From Pseudomonas sp. R4-35-07 (GTDB lineage Bacteria > Pseudomonadota > Gammaproteobacteria > Pseudomonadales > Pseudomonadaceae), in contig NZ_CP027732.1 in assembly GCF_003852235.1 (NCBI RefSeq), positions 5,642,001 to 5,706,000 of the forward strand: DNA of 64,000 bases. The letters run 5' to 3'. This document shows positions 18,144 through 27,123 of the stretch, piece after piece. The notes under the pieces were generated by a model that had not been told where the DNA came from, ran no database searches, and was given only the letters and a program-made list of their open reading frames with translations. The first letter of the stretch is position 1; each line of letters opens with the position of its first letter. A program made the translations under genes and the position numbers.

Positions 18144-19416
18144 GTCTTGCAGACTCCTGGTGGTTGCCGTAACGGGAAATAGCGAGGCCTTCGGCGCTGA
18201 TCTGCGGGGTTTTCTTCGCCATCAGGTCAGCCAGCAAACGACCGGAGCCGCATGCCATGGTCCAGCCGAGGGTGCCGTGGCCGGTATTCAGGAACAGGTT
18301 CTTGAATGGGGTGCCGCCGACAATTGGTGTGCCATCGGGTGTGGTCGGGCGCAGGCCGGTCCAGAAACTGGCTTGGGCCAAATCGCCGCCCTGAGGATAA
18401 AGGTCGTTGACGATCATCTCCAGGGTTTCACGCCGGCGCGGGTTGAGCGACAGGTCAAAACCGGCTATCTCAGCCATGCCGCCGACGCGGATGCGGTTGT
18501 CGAAACGGGTGATCGCGACTTTGTAGGTTTCGTCGAGGATCGTCGAGGTAGGCGCCATTGCCGGGTTGGTGATCGGCACCGTCAGTGAATAGCCCTTGAG
18601 AGGGTACACAGGCGCCTTGATCCCCAGCGGCTTGAGCAGCTTCGGCGAATAACTGCCGAGGGCCAGCACGTAGCGGTCGGCGGTTTCCAACTTGCCGTCG
18701 ATCCACACGCCATTGATGCGGTCGCCTGCATGATCGAGGCGCTGGATGTCCTGTTCGAAACGAAACTCAACGCCCAACTGCTCGCACATCTGCGCCAGGC
18801 GTGTGGTGAACATCTGGCAGTCGCCGGTCTGGTCGTTGGGCAGGCGCAGGGCACCGGCGAGAATATCGGTGACGCTGGCCAGGGCTGGCTCGACCCGAGC
18901 GATGCCGGCGCGGTCAAGCAACTCGAAAGGCACGCCGGACTCCTGCAACACGGCGATGTCCTTGGCCGCACCATCGAGCTGGGCCTGGGTGCGGAACACT
19001 TGGGTGGTCCCCAGGCTGCGCCCTTCGTAGGCAATCCCGGTTTCAGCGCGCAATTCGTCAAGGCAATCGCGGCTGTACTCAGAGAGGCGGACCATGCGCT
19101 CCTTGTTCACCGCATACCGGCTGGCGGTGCAGTTGCGCAGCATCTGCGCCATCCACAGGTATTGGTCGATATCGGCAGTGGCCTTGATTGCCAGCGGCGC
19201 ATGGCGCTGCAGCAGCCACTTGATCGCCTTGAGCGGCACGCCCGGCGCGGCCCATGGCGACGCGTAGCCTGGGGATACCTGGCCGGCGTTGGCGAAACTG
19301 GTTTCCATGGCGGCAGCGGGTTGGCGGTCGACCACGACGACTTCAAAGCCGGCCCGCGCCAAATAATAGGCACTGGTCACCCCAATGACGCCGCTACCCA
19401 AGACCAGAACGCGCAT
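18115..19416 (-). CDS. dadA: D-amino acid dehydrogenase small subunit DadA
   Basis: A 433-residue FAD enzyme of the DAO family that oxidises D-alanine and other D-amino acids at the membrane, feeding electrons to the respiratory chain. The N-terminal dinucleotide-binding motif is [19 protein letters not shown] (residues 4-22). The C-terminal end carries [15 protein letters not shown], typical of DadA. It is first in the dad cluster and divergent from the Lrp-type gene dadR across 156 bases. Confidence 0.96.
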   Translation of the reverse strand: MRVLVLGSGVIGVTSAYYLARAGFEVVVVDRQPAAAMETSFANAGQVSPGYASPWAAPGVPLKAIKWLLQRHAPLAIKATADIDQYLWMAQMLRNCTASRYAVNKERMVRLSEYSRDCLDELRAETGIAYEGRSLGTTQVFRTQAQLDGAAKDIAVLQESGVPFELLDRAGIARVEPALASVTDILAGALRLPNDQTGDCQMFTTRLAQMCEQLGVEFRFEQDIQRLDHAGDRINGVWIDGKLETADRYVLALGSYSPKLLKPLGIKAPVYPLKGYSLTVPITNPAMAPTSTILDETYKVAITRFDNRIRVGGMAEIAGFDLSLNPRRRETLEMIVNDLYPQGGDLAQASFWTGLRPTTPDGTPIVGGTPFKNLFLNTGHGTLGWTMACGSGRLLADLMAKKTPQISAEGLAISRYGNHQESARHVNPAPAHQ

Positions 19417-19490
19417 TTTTATATCCTCACCACGGGCTGAGCCGCTGACGTGTGTTATTCGAGCAATGATGGACGCAGTGTAAAAAACAA

Positions 19491-19531
19491 TCGCCAGTGC
19501 ATTTCACTATATAAATGCCTATATTTGGCGA
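19491..19531. promoter_or_regulatory. Candidate DadR operator between dadA and dadR
   Basis: TCGCCA (19491-19496) and TGGCGA (19526-19531) form an inverted pair flanking an AT-rich stretch (CACTATATAAATGCC) in the divergent promoter region. Lrp-type regulators bind such spaced dyads. The ATATAAAT run could hold a -10 element. Assignment is inferred from position. Confidence 0.35.
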
Positions 19532-19572
19532 CAATTCTCGGCACAAACCGTTTTAACAGAGGCGTATCCCCT

Positions 19573-20061
19573 ATGCGTACCAACACCCAGACCAAGCGGG
19601 AGCTGGACAAGATCGACCGCAATATCCTGCGCATCCTGCAAACCGATGGGCGCATTTCGTTCACGGAACTGGGCGAGAAGGTCGGGCTGTCGACGACGCC
19701 GTGCACCGAGCGGGTACGCCGGCTGGAGCGCGAGGGGATCATCATGGGCTACAACGCGCGGCTCAATCCGCAGCATTTGAAGGGGAGTTTGCTGGTGTTT
19801 GTCGAGATCAGCCTGGATTACAAGTCTGGCGATACGTTCGAAGAGTTCCGACGCGCCGTGCTCAAACTGCCCCATGTGCTGGAGTGCCATTTGGTGTCCG
19901 GGGACTTCGACTATCTGGTGAAAGCGCGGATTTCCGAAATGGCTTCGTACCGCAAATTACTCGGCGATATCCTGCTCAAGTTGCCCCATGTGCGCGAATC
20001 CAAGAGCTATATCGTGATGGAAGAAGTGAAGGAAAGCCTGAACCTGCCGATTCCGGACTGA
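19573..20061 (+). CDS. dadR: Lrp/AsnC-family regulator DadR
   Basis: A 162-residue Lrp-family protein: an N-terminal helix-turn-helix (about 12-60, FTELGEKVGLSTTPCTERVRRLE) and a C-terminal RAM domain (about 75-155, LLVFVEISLDYK...CHLVSGDFDYLVKARI) that binds amino acids. I chose the ATG at 19573; the frame stays open upstream but lacks family similarity. In P. aeruginosa the Lrp homologue divergent from dadA activates dadAX in response to alanine, and the same arrangement is present here. A REPIN follows. Confidence 0.93.
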   Translation: MRTNTQTKRELDKIDRNILRILQTDGRISFTELGEKVGLSTTPCTERVRRLEREGIIMGYNARLNPQHLKGSLLVFVEISLDYKSGDTFEEFRRAVLKLPHVLECHLVSGDFDYLVKARISEMASYRKLLGDILLKLPHVRESKSYIVMEEVKESLNLPIPD

Positions 20062-20078
20062 CTGACACAACTCATTCA

Positions 20079-20170
20079 AATGTGGGAGAGGGCTTGCCCT
20101 CGATTGCAGTGTGTCAGGCATCGCAGAATGACTGACACACCGCTATCGGGAGCAAGCCCCCTCCCACATT
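20079..20170. repeat. REPIN copy 4 (diverged left arm)
   Basis: The right arm is close to consensus (CGGGAGCAAGCCCCCTCCCACATT). The left arm has changed to TGTGGGAGAGGGCTTGCCCT, with paired changes that keep its own hairpin (AGGGC-TT-GCCCT) while weakening pairing with the right arm. It lies between dadR and the YkgJ-type gene. Confidence 0.9.
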
Positions 20171-20185
20171 GACCGAGTACACCTG

Positions 20186-20545
20186 CTACACCAGTACCTG
20201 GCGAGTACTTGCCATGTACTCATGGATCTGCTTTTCCACCCGTGGGTGAATCAGCTCCACAGGGCGCCGACCATTCGGGCATGGCAGGGTCTTGGTGGTG
20301 CCAAACAGCCTGCAGATCAACGGGCGTTCGTCGTAAACCGTGCAGCCGTTCGGCCCCAGGTGCACGCAGTTCAGCTCATCCATTGCAGCTTCCTGCTCGG
20401 CGGCCGTCTTGCGTGGCAGGCGCGACATTTCCTCGGGCGAGGTGGTGACCGGCCCACAGCAGTCGTGGCAGCCAGGGACACACTCGAACGAAGGAATCTG
20501 TCGGCGCAGGGCGCTGACTTTCTGACTGTTGCAACTCATCGACAC
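20186..20545 (-). CDS. YkgJ-family cysteine cluster protein
   Basis: A 119-residue protein with eight Cys in the pattern of the YkgJ/UPF0153 zinc- or iron-chelating family (CVPGCHDCCG near residues 22-31, then NCVHLGPNGCTVYDERPLICRLFG). The start could also be the second Met (MSCNSQ, two codons on). The metal and function are unknown. It is a single gene, converging on dadR through a REPIN, and divergent from the FAD oxidase gene. Confidence 0.85.
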   Translation of the reverse strand: MSMSCNSQKVSALRRQIPSFECVPGCHDCCGPVTTSPEEMSRLPRKTAAEQEAAMDELNCVHLGPNGCTVYDERPLICRLFGTTKTLPCPNGRRPVELIHPRVEKQIHEYMASTRQVLV

Positions 20546-20653
20546 CTACACCCCACCGCGAACAGGCCTGGATTCTGCCGTAAAACGGCGCGCACAGACA
20601 GCTCCGTCGGACCGTTGTATCCTGCGTCAAATTTTCCAAACAGGGAGGCCCCC

Positions 20654-21946
20654 ATGACCGCCAGCGCCCGGCACACCGCGTCCTACTACGCCGCCAGCAG
20701 CGTGCCGCACCCCGATTACCCGGCATTGACGGGCGAGGTGCACGCCGATGTCTGCGTGATTGGCGGGGGGTATTCCGGGCTCAATACCGCCCTGGAACTG
20801 GCCGAGCGCGGCTTCAGCGTGGTGCTGCTGGAAGCGCGCAAAATCGGCTGGGGCGCCAGCGGGCGTAACGGCGGCCAACTGATTCGCGGCGTCGGCCATG
20901 GCCTTGACCAATTCACCAATGTGATCGGCACCGACGGCGTGCGCCAGATGAAACTGATGGGCCTGGAAGCGGTGGAGATCGTGCGCGAGCGTGTCGAACG
21001 CTTCCAGATCCCCTGCGACCTGACTTGGGGCTACTGCGACTTGGCCAACAAATCCCGCGACCTGCAGGGCCTCGCCGAAGACGCCGAAGAGCTGCGCAGC
21101 CTGGGTTATCGCCATCCAGTGCGCCTGCTGCAAGCCAGCGAAATGGCCAGCGTGATTGGCTCCGACCGCTATGTGGGCGGAATGATCGACATGGGCTCCG
21201 GACATTTGCATCCGCTGAACCTCGCCCTGGGTGAAGCCGGCGCGGCGCAGCAACTGGGCGTGAAGTTATTCGAGCAGTCGCAAGTGACGCGCATCGACTA
21301 CGGCTCGCAGGTCAAGGTGCACACCGCCCAGGGCCAGGTACAGGCCAAGACCCTGGTGCTGGCCTGTAACGCTTACCTCAATGACCTCAACCCACACTTG
21401 AGCGGCAAAATATTGCCCGCAGGCAGCTACATCATCGCCACCGAGCCCTTGAGTGAAGCGCAAGCCGCCCGCCTGTTGCCGCAGAACATGGCGGTGTGTG
21501 ACCAGCGGGTAACGGTGGATTATTTCCGCCTGTCCGCCGACCGCCGCCTGTTGTTCGGCGGCGCCTGCCACTATTCCGGGCGCGACCCGAAAGACATCGG
21601 CGCCTACATGCGGCCAAAGATGCTGCAGGTATTCCCGGAATTGGCCGATGTGAAAATCGACTACCAATGGGGCGGCATGATCGGCATCGGCGCCAACCGG
21701 TTGCCGCAGATCGGACGCCTGGCGGATCAACCCAATGTGTATTACGCCCAGGCCTATGCCGGCCATGGCCTCAACGCCACACACCTGGCGGGCAGGTTGC
21801 TGGCCGAAGCCATCAGCGGCCAGCAGCAAGGGCGCTTCGACCTGTTCGCCCAGGTGCCGCACATGACTTTCCCTGGCGGCAAATACCTGCGCTCGCCGCT
21901 GCTGGCCCTGGGGATGCTCTGGCACCGCCTCAAAGAACTGGCCTGA
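20654..21946 (+). CDS. FAD-dependent amine oxidase, PauB/PuuB-like
   Basis: A 430-residue DAO-family flavoprotein. The FAD motif is CVIGGGYSGLNTALELAERG (about 34-53), followed by WGASGRNGGQLIRG, a hallmark of the gamma-glutamylputrescine oxidoreductase group, and the C-terminal YAQAYAGHGLNATHLAG FAD contact. The start follows the ribosome site GGGAGG. It would oxidise a gamma-glutamylated polyamine to an aldehyde, which the PauC-like dehydrogenase downstream in the window could process. Its place between the dad genes and rpmG agrees with P. aeruginosa pauB4 (PA5309). The exact amine is not readable. Confidence 0.83.
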   Translation: MTASARHTASYYAASSVPHPDYPALTGEVHADVCVIGGGYSGLNTALELAERGFSVVLLEARKIGWGASGRNGGQLIRGVGHGLDQFTNVIGTDGVRQMKLMGLEAVEIVRERVERFQIPCDLTWGYCDLANKSRDLQGLAEDAEELRSLGYRHPVRLLQASEMASVIGSDRYVGGMIDMGSGHLHPLNLALGEAGAAQQLGVKLFEQSQVTRIDYGSQVKVHTAQGQVQAKTLVLACNAYLNDLNPHLSGKILPAGSYIIATEPLSEAQAARLLPQNMAVCDQRVTVDYFRLSADRRLLFGGACHYSGRDPKDIGAYMRPKMLQVFPELADVKIDYQWGGMIGIGANRLPQIGRLADQPNVYYAQAYAGHGLNATHLAGRLLAEAISGQQQGRFDLFAQVPHMTFPGGKYLRSPLLALGMLWHRLKELA

Positions 21947-22171
21947 TCAATCGCGCCAGAACGGTTTCAAGCCTTCATGGCGCGCCTGTTCTGCCGTCAG
22001 GCCCACGTCGCGCAACTGCTCGCGGGTCAGCGTCAGCAACGCCTTGCGGGTATGACGGCGGCGCCAGAACAGGCTCCAGCGATTGTCGGCAGGCATAGAC
22101 AACCTCCGCTCCTGCGCTGCTTCCAGTTCCTGGCCATGTAATGCCAGCCGTACATCGCTCATGCCGTTCAT
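21947..22171 (-). CDS. Small DUF1127 protein
   Basis: A 74-residue protein with the DUF1127 (YjiS-like) core near the C terminus: LFWRRRHTRKALLTLTREQLRDVGLTAEQARHEG split over residues 34-67, rich in Arg and ending KPFWRD. The family is short and poorly understood; some members affect phosphate, carbon or RNA metabolism. Translation may begin at the ATG three codons on (MSDVRL). It ends one base from the FAD oxidase stop, convergent, and is divergent from the MocR gene, whose operator region it shares. Confidence 0.85.
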   Translation of the reverse strand: MNGMSDVRLALHGQELEAAQERRLSMPADNRWSLFWRRRHTRKALLTLTREQLRDVGLTAEQARHEGLKPFWRD

Positions 22172-22228
22172 TTACCGTCCCCTCGTTAGCGTGCCGCCTT
22201 GAGTGACTAGGATGAGCGCGCGAGCAAA

Positions 22229-22318
22229 ACCAATACAGATTCAACCTCCCTTTATTAATTCCATACAGATACTGCTATGAACGGCTGAATCCTGTATTTT
22301 CCATCTATCTGTATTGGT
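22229..22318. promoter_or_regulatory. Three CCAWTACAGAT-type boxes in the mocR promoter region
   Basis: ACCAATACAGAT (22229-22240) and its perfect inverse ATCTGTATTGGT (22307-22318) flank a third copy CCATACAGAT (22261-22270); a weaker ATCCTGTATTTT lies at 22289-22300. All are in the gap between the DUF1127 gene and the mocR start at 22337. MocR regulators bind repeated half-sites next to their own gene, so these are likely the operator. Confidence 0.6.
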
Positions 22319-22336
22319 CTGCTGGGAGTGGCCGCC

Positions 22337-23761
22337 GTGACCCTGTACGTCAACCTCGCTGAATTGCTGGGTACCCGCATCGAACAAGGCTTCTATCGCC
22401 CCGGCGACCGTCTGCCCTCCGTGCGGGCCTTGAGCGTGGAGCATGGGGTCAGCCTGAGCACCGTGCAGCAAGCCTATCGATTGCTGGAGGACAATGGCCT
22501 GGCGATGCCCAAGCCCAAGTCCGGCTATTTTGTACCGGTGGGCCGTGAACTGCCGGCGCTGCCCGAGGTGGGTCGCCCTGCCCAGCGGCCGGTGGAAATT
22601 TCCCAGTGGGACCAGGTGCTGGAGTTGATCCGTGCCGTGCCGCGTAAGGACGTCATACAGTTGGGCCGTGGCATGCCGGATGTATTGTCGCCGACTATCA
22701 AGCCATTGCTTCGCAGCCTGGCCCGCGTCAGTCGTCGCCAGGATCTGCCGGGGCTGTATTACGACAATATCCTTGGCTGTATGGAATTGCGCGAGCAGAT
22801 TGCGCGACTGTCATTGGATTCCGGTTGCCAACTGACTGCCGAAGACATCGTCATCACTACAGGCTGCCACGAGGCCCTTTCCACCAGCATCCGCGCCATT
22901 TGTGCGCCCGGCGATATCGTTGCGGTGGATTCACCGAGTTTTCACGGCGCCATGCAGACCCTCAAGGGCCTGGGCATGAAAGCCTTGGAAATCCCCACCG
23001 ACCCGATCACCGGCATCAGCCTTGAAGCCCTGGAACTGGCGCTGGAACAGTGGCCGATCAAAATCATCCAGCTCACCCCCAACTGCAACAACCCCTTGGG
23101 CTACATCATGCCGGAGGCGCGCAAGCGCGCACTGCTGACCCTGGCCCAGCGCTTTGACGTGGCGATTATCGAAGACGATGTGTATGGCGAACTGGCCTAC
23201 AGCTACCCGCGCCCGCGCACGATCAAATCCTTCGACGAGGACGGCCGGGTGCTGCTGTGCAGCTCGTTTTCCAAAACCCTGGCGCCTGGGCTGCGCATTG
23301 GCTGGGTCGCGCCGGGGCGTTACCTGGAACGGGTGCTGCACATGAAATACATCAGCACGGGCTCTACCGCCACGCAGCCGCAGATTGCGATCGCCGAATT
23401 TCTCAAAGGCGGGCATTTCGAGCCCCATTTGCGCAGGATGCGTACGCAATACCAGCGCAATCGCGACCTGATGCTCGACTGGGTCAGCCGCTACTTCCCC
23501 GCCGGCACGCGCGCCAGCCGGCCCCAGGGCAGTTTCATGCTGTGGATAGAATTGCCGGAGGGCTTCGATACCCTGAAACTCAACCGCATGCTGATGGAAC
23601 AGGGCGTACAGGTGGCGGTAGGCAGCATTTTTTCTGCATCCGGCAAGTACCGTAATTGCCTGCGCATGAACTACGCTGCCAAACCGACCCCACAGATTGA
23701 AGAGGCCGTGCGCAAGGTCGGTGCCGCTGCGCGCATCCTGCTGGCCGAATCGGCGGACTGA
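22337..23761 (+). CDS. MocR/PdxR-type GntR-aminotransferase fusion regulator
   Basis: A 474-residue fusion: an N-terminal GntR winged helix (about 1-70, RPGDRLPSVRALSVEHGVSLSTVQQAYRLLE) and a PLP fold-type I aminotransferase domain (about 100-470). The PLP lysine is in SSFSKTLAPGLRIGW (about 313) and the aromatic stacking and Asn-Asn-Pro (TPNCNNPLGY) motifs are present. Translation most likely begins at GTG 22337, eight bases after GGGAG; GTG 22328 overlaps that site. Such proteins sense PLP adducts or amino compounds. The neighbours suggest a role in amine metabolism, but the target is unknown. Confidence 0.9.
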   Translation: MTLYVNLAELLGTRIEQGFYRPGDRLPSVRALSVEHGVSLSTVQQAYRLLEDNGLAMPKPKSGYFVPVGRELPALPEVGRPAQRPVEISQWDQVLELIRAVPRKDVIQLGRGMPDVLSPTIKPLLRSLARVSRRQDLPGLYYDNILGCMELREQIARLSLDSGCQLTAEDIVITTGCHEALSTSIRAICAPGDIVAVDSPSFHGAMQTLKGLGMKALEIPTDPITGISLEALELALEQWPIKIIQLTPNCNNPLGYIMPEARKRALLTLAQRFDVAIIEDDVYGELAYSYPRPRTIKSFDEDGRVLLCSSFSKTLAPGLRIGWVAPGRYLERVLHMKYISTGSTATQPQIAIAEFLKGGHFEPHLRRMRTQYQRNRDLMLDWVSRYFPAGTRASRPQGSFMLWIELPEGFDTLKLNRMLMEQGVQVAVGSIFSASGKYRNCLRMNYAAKPTPQIEEAVRKVGAAARILLAESAD

Positions 23762-23823
23762 CCTTTTCCGAGCAATTGCCGTCATATGCCGACAACCGCC
23801 CTGACCTGGATGGCGCTTCCTTG

Positions 23824-25392
23824 ATGACTCAACGGCTTTTATCGCTTTTCCTGTTGGGAGCGCTGGCACTGGGTGGCTGCGCGACGGCCCCCACACCGCG
23901 TGTGCCCAGTGATGCCCTGCCCGCGGCACAGTCTTCCTTCGGCCGCTCGATCCAGGCCCAGGCGGCGCCGTATCAGGGCCGTTCGGGCTTTCGTTTGCTG
24001 CCCAACAGCAGCGAAGCCTTCATGGCCCGCGCCGAGTTGATCCGCAACGCCCAGACCAGCCTCGACCTGCAGTACTACATCGTGCATGACGGCATCAGCA
24101 CGCGCATGCTGGTGGATGAACTGCTCAAGGCCGCCGACCGCGACGTGCGTGTGCGCATCCTGCTGGATGACACCACCAGCGACGGGCTCGACCAGATCAT
24201 CGCGACCCTTGCCGCCCATCCCAAGATCGAAATTCGCCTGTTCAACCCGCTGCATCTGGGCCGCAGCACGGGCGTGACACGCGCCATGGGGCGCCTGTTC
24301 AACCTGTCGCTGCAACACCGGCGCATGCATAACAAACTCTGGCTGGCAGACAACAGCGTCGCGATCGTGGGTGGGCGCAACCTGGGGGATGAGTATTTCG
24401 ACGCCGAACCCAATCTGAATTTCACCGATATCGACATGCTCAGCGTCGGGCCGGTGGCTGAGCAACTGGGCCACAGTTTCGATCAGTACTGGAACAGCGC
24501 GCTGAGCAAACCTATCGATGAGTTTGTCGCAACCATGCCCTCCAAGGTCGACCTGGCTGTCGCACGTGGACGCCTGGAAGCGTCACTGGCCCAATCGCGC
24601 CAGCAGAACCACGCCCTGTATAACCGCCTGCGTACCTACCAGACCCAGCCGCGCATGGATATCTGGCGTCGCGAGTTGATCTGGGCTTGGAACCAGGCGC
24701 TGTGGGATGCGCCGAGCAAGGTGCTGGCGAAGGCCGACCCGGACCCGCAATTGCTGCTCACCACGCAACTGGCGCCGCAGTTGGCAGGCGTCAGCCGTGA
24801 GCTGATCATGATTTCGGCGTACTTCGTTCCGGGCCCGCCCGGGCTGGTGTATCTGACCGGCCGCGCCGACGCGGGCGTGTCGGTGAGCCTACTGACCAAT
24901 TCCCTCGAAGCCACTGATGTACCAGCCGTGCACGGCGGCTACGCACCCTATCGCAAGGCGCTGCTGGAGCATGGGGTGAAACTCTATGAGCTGCGTCGAC
25001 AACCGGGCGACCCCAGCGCAAGCAGCGGTCCGCACCTGTTTCGACGAGGCAGCTTGCGCGGTTCCGACTCAAGCCTGCACAGCAAGGCGATGATTTTCGA
25101 TCGGGAGAAGTCGTTTATCGGCTCGTTCAATTTCGATCCACGCTCAGTGCTATGGAACACCGAAGTCGGCGTGCTGGTGGACAGTCCGGAACTGGCGGAG
25201 CATGTGCGTAACCTGGCGCTGCAAGGTATGGCGCCGGCGTTGAGCTACGAGGCGAAGCTGCAGGACGGGCAGATTGTGTGGGTGACCGAAGATAACGGCC
25301 AATTGCACACCCTGACCCGGGAGCAGGGTAGTTGGTGGCGCCGGTTCAATGCCTGGTTCGCCACCAGCGTCGGCCTGGAGCGCATGCTCTAG
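23824..25392 (+). CDS. Phospholipase D-like lipoprotein
   Basis: A 522-residue protein with a lipoprotein signal (LLGALALGGC, lipid Cys near residue 20) and two HxKx4D motifs: HNKLWLAD near 170 and HSKAMIFD near 420, each followed by a G-N/S motif (VGGRN, GSFNFD). Two HKD motifs make one active site in the PLD superfamily, which includes cardiolipin synthase-like enzymes and hydrolases. It would act in the periplasm or at a membrane on phospholipid. The start is at the ATG 48 bases inside the longer frame, since only that places the signal at the N terminus. A REPIN follows. Confidence 0.88.
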   Translation: MTQRLLSLFLLGALALGGCATAPTPRVPSDALPAAQSSFGRSIQAQAAPYQGRSGFRLLPNSSEAFMARAELIRNAQTSLDLQYYIVHDGISTRMLVDELLKAADRDVRVRILLDDTTSDGLDQIIATLAAHPKIEIRLFNPLHLGRSTGVTRAMGRLFNLSLQHRRMHNKLWLADNSVAIVGGRNLGDEYFDAEPNLNFTDIDMLSVGPVAEQLGHSFDQYWNSALSKPIDEFVATMPSKVDLAVARGRLEASLAQSRQQNHALYNRLRTYQTQPRMDIWRRELIWAWNQALWDAPSKVLAKADPDPQLLLTTQLAPQLAGVSRELIMISAYFVPGPPGLVYLTGRADAGVSVSLLTNSLEATDVPAVHGGYAPYRKALLEHGVKLYELRRQPGDPSASSGPHLFRRGSLRGSDSSLHSKAMIFDREKSFIGSFNFDPRSVLWNTEVGVLVDSPELAEHVRNLALQGMAPALSYEAKLQDGQIVWVTEDNGQLHTLTREQGSWWRRFNAWFATSVGLERML

Positions 25393-25407
25393 AAACACGC
25401 TTATCCC

Positions 25408-25500
25408 ATGTGGGAGGGGGCTTGCCCCCGGTTGCGGTGTGTCAGTCACCAGATGCAGCGACTGACACTAAGCTACCGGGAGCAAGCCCCCTCCCACATT
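25408..25500. repeat. REPIN copy 5
   Basis: Left arm ATGTGGGAGGGGGC, then TTGCCCCCGGTTGCGG; right arm ACCGGGAGCAAGCCCCCTCCCACATT. Both arms changed GAT to GGT/ACC at matching positions, a compensating pair that keeps the long hairpin. It lies between the PLD-like gene and the convergent pauC-like gene. Confidence 0.92.
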
Positions 25501-25502
25501 TG

Positions 25503-26996
25503 TTAGAGCTTGATCCAGGTCGCCTTCAGCTCGGTGTATTTGTCGAACGCATGCAGCGATTTATCGCGACCGTTACCCGACTGCTTGAAGCCACCGAACG
25601 GTGCCGTCATGTCGCCGCCATCGTACTGGTTGACCCACACACTGCCCGCACGCAGGGCCTTGGCAGTCAGGTGTGCCTTGGAGATATCCGCCGTCCACAC
25701 CGCTGCGGCCAGGCCATATTGGGTGTCGTTGGCGATAGCGATGGCTTCTTCGGCGCTGTCGAACGTGATCACCGACAGGACCGGGCCGAAGATCTCTTCC
25801 TGGGCAATCTTCATGGCGTTGGTCACGCCGTCGAAAATGGTCGGCTCGACGTAAGTGCCACCGGTCTCTTCCAGGGTGCGCTTACCACCGGCGACCAGCT
25901 TGGCGCCATCGGCATGACCCGATTCGATGTACGACAGCACGTTGTTCATCTGCTGGGTATCCACGAGCGCGCCCACATTGGTGGCAGGGTCCAGTGGGTT
26001 ACCTGGCTTCCAGCCCTTGAGCGCCTCGATCACCAGCGGCAGGAAAGCGTCCTTGATCGAACGTTCCACCAGCAGGCGCGACCCGGCGGTGCAGACTTCG
26101 CCCTGGTTGAAGGCGATGGCACTGGCGGCGGACTCGGCGGCGGTTTGCAGGTTCGGCGCATCGGCAAACACAATGTTCGGGCTCTTGCCGCCGGCTTCCA
26201 GCCACACGCGCTTCATGTTCGATTCGCCGGAACGGATCAACAGCTGCTTGGCGATTTTGGTGGAACCGGTAAACACCAGGGTATCCACGTCCATATGCAC
26301 CGCCAGCGCGTTACCCACGGTATGGCCGTAGCCTGGCAGCACGTTGAACACGCCTTTTGGAATGCCGGCTTCAACGGCCAGGGCAGCGATGCGGATGGCG
26401 GTCAGCGGAGACTTTTCGGACGGCTTGAGGATGACCGAGTTACCGGTCGACAGCGCCGGGCCGAGTTTCCAGCAGGCCATCATCAGCGGGAAGTTCCACG
26501 GCACGATCGCACCGACCACGCCCACAGGCTCACGGGTCACCAGACCCAGTTGGTCATGGGGGGTGGCCGCCACTTCATCGTAGATCTTGTCGATGGCCTC
26601 GCCGCTCCAGCTCAGCGCCTGCGCCGCGCCGGGTACATCGATGTTCAGGGAGTCGCTGATCGGCTTGCCCATGTCCAGGGTTTCAAGCAAGGCCAGCTCT
26701 TCGGCATTGGCCTTGAGCAGCGCGGCGAAACGGATCATGACGGACTTGCGCTTGGCCGGCGCCAGGCGCGACCAGACACCGGAATTGAAGGTGGCACGGG
26801 CATTTTCCACTGCGCGCTGGGCGTCGGCGGCGTCACAGCTGGCTACGTTGGCGAGCAGACGGCCATCGACCGGGCTGATGCACTCGAAGGTGTCACCGGA
26901 AGCGGCGGCGGTGTATTCGCCATTGATGTACGCGCGGCCTTCGATCTTCAGGTCCTTGGCGCGTTGTTCCCAGTCGGCACGGGTCAGGGTGGTCAT
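25503..26996 (-). CDS. pauC: Aldehyde dehydrogenase, PauC/KauB/PuuC-like
   Basis: A 497-residue NAD(P)-dependent aldehyde dehydrogenase. The catalytic Cys is in QGEVCTAGSR (near residue 302), the general-base Glu in WLEAGGKSPN (near 268), the NAD-binding FTGSTKIAK near 245, and the C-terminal EIFGPVLSV is present. The opening ADWEQRAKDLKIEGRAYINGEY matches gamma-glutamyl-gamma-aminobutyraldehyde dehydrogenases (PuuC/KauB). It would oxidise the aldehyde made by a PauB-like oxidase. Its position before the cupin and rpmG matches P. aeruginosa PA5312. Two PuuR-like boxes lie upstream. Confidence 0.85.
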   Translation of the reverse strand: MTTLTRADWEQRAKDLKIEGRAYINGEYTAAASGDTFECISPVDGRLLANVASCDAADAQRAVENARATFNSGVWSRLAPAKRKSVMIRFAALLKANAEELALLETLDMGKPISDSLNIDVPGAAQALSWSGEAIDKIYDEVAATPHDQLGLVTREPVGVVGAIVPWNFPLMMACWKLGPALSTGNSVILKPSEKSPLTAIRIAALAVEAGIPKGVFNVLPGYGHTVGNALAVHMDVDTLVFTGSTKIAKQLLIRSGESNMKRVWLEAGGKSPNIVFADAPNLQTAAESAASAIAFNQGEVCTAGSRLLVERSIKDAFLPLVIEALKGWKPGNPLDPATNVGALVDTQQMNNVLSYIESGHADGAKLVAGGKRTLEETGGTYVEPTIFDGVTNAMKIAQEEIFGPVLSVITFDSAEEAIAIANDTQYGLAAAVWTADISKAHLTAKALRAGSVWVNQYDGGDMTAPFGGFKQSGNGRDKSLHAFDKYTELKATWIKL

Positions 26997-27123
26997 GCAA
27001 GTGTCCTCCTCTTATTTGGATACAAGGGCCTGGGAGATTTGATCCCGGCGCCTCCACGAATTCTTGCCTGGCCAGCCTGCTGTTCGGCTCAAGGCACTTG
27101 CCACCCTAAACCAGCGACTGGGG

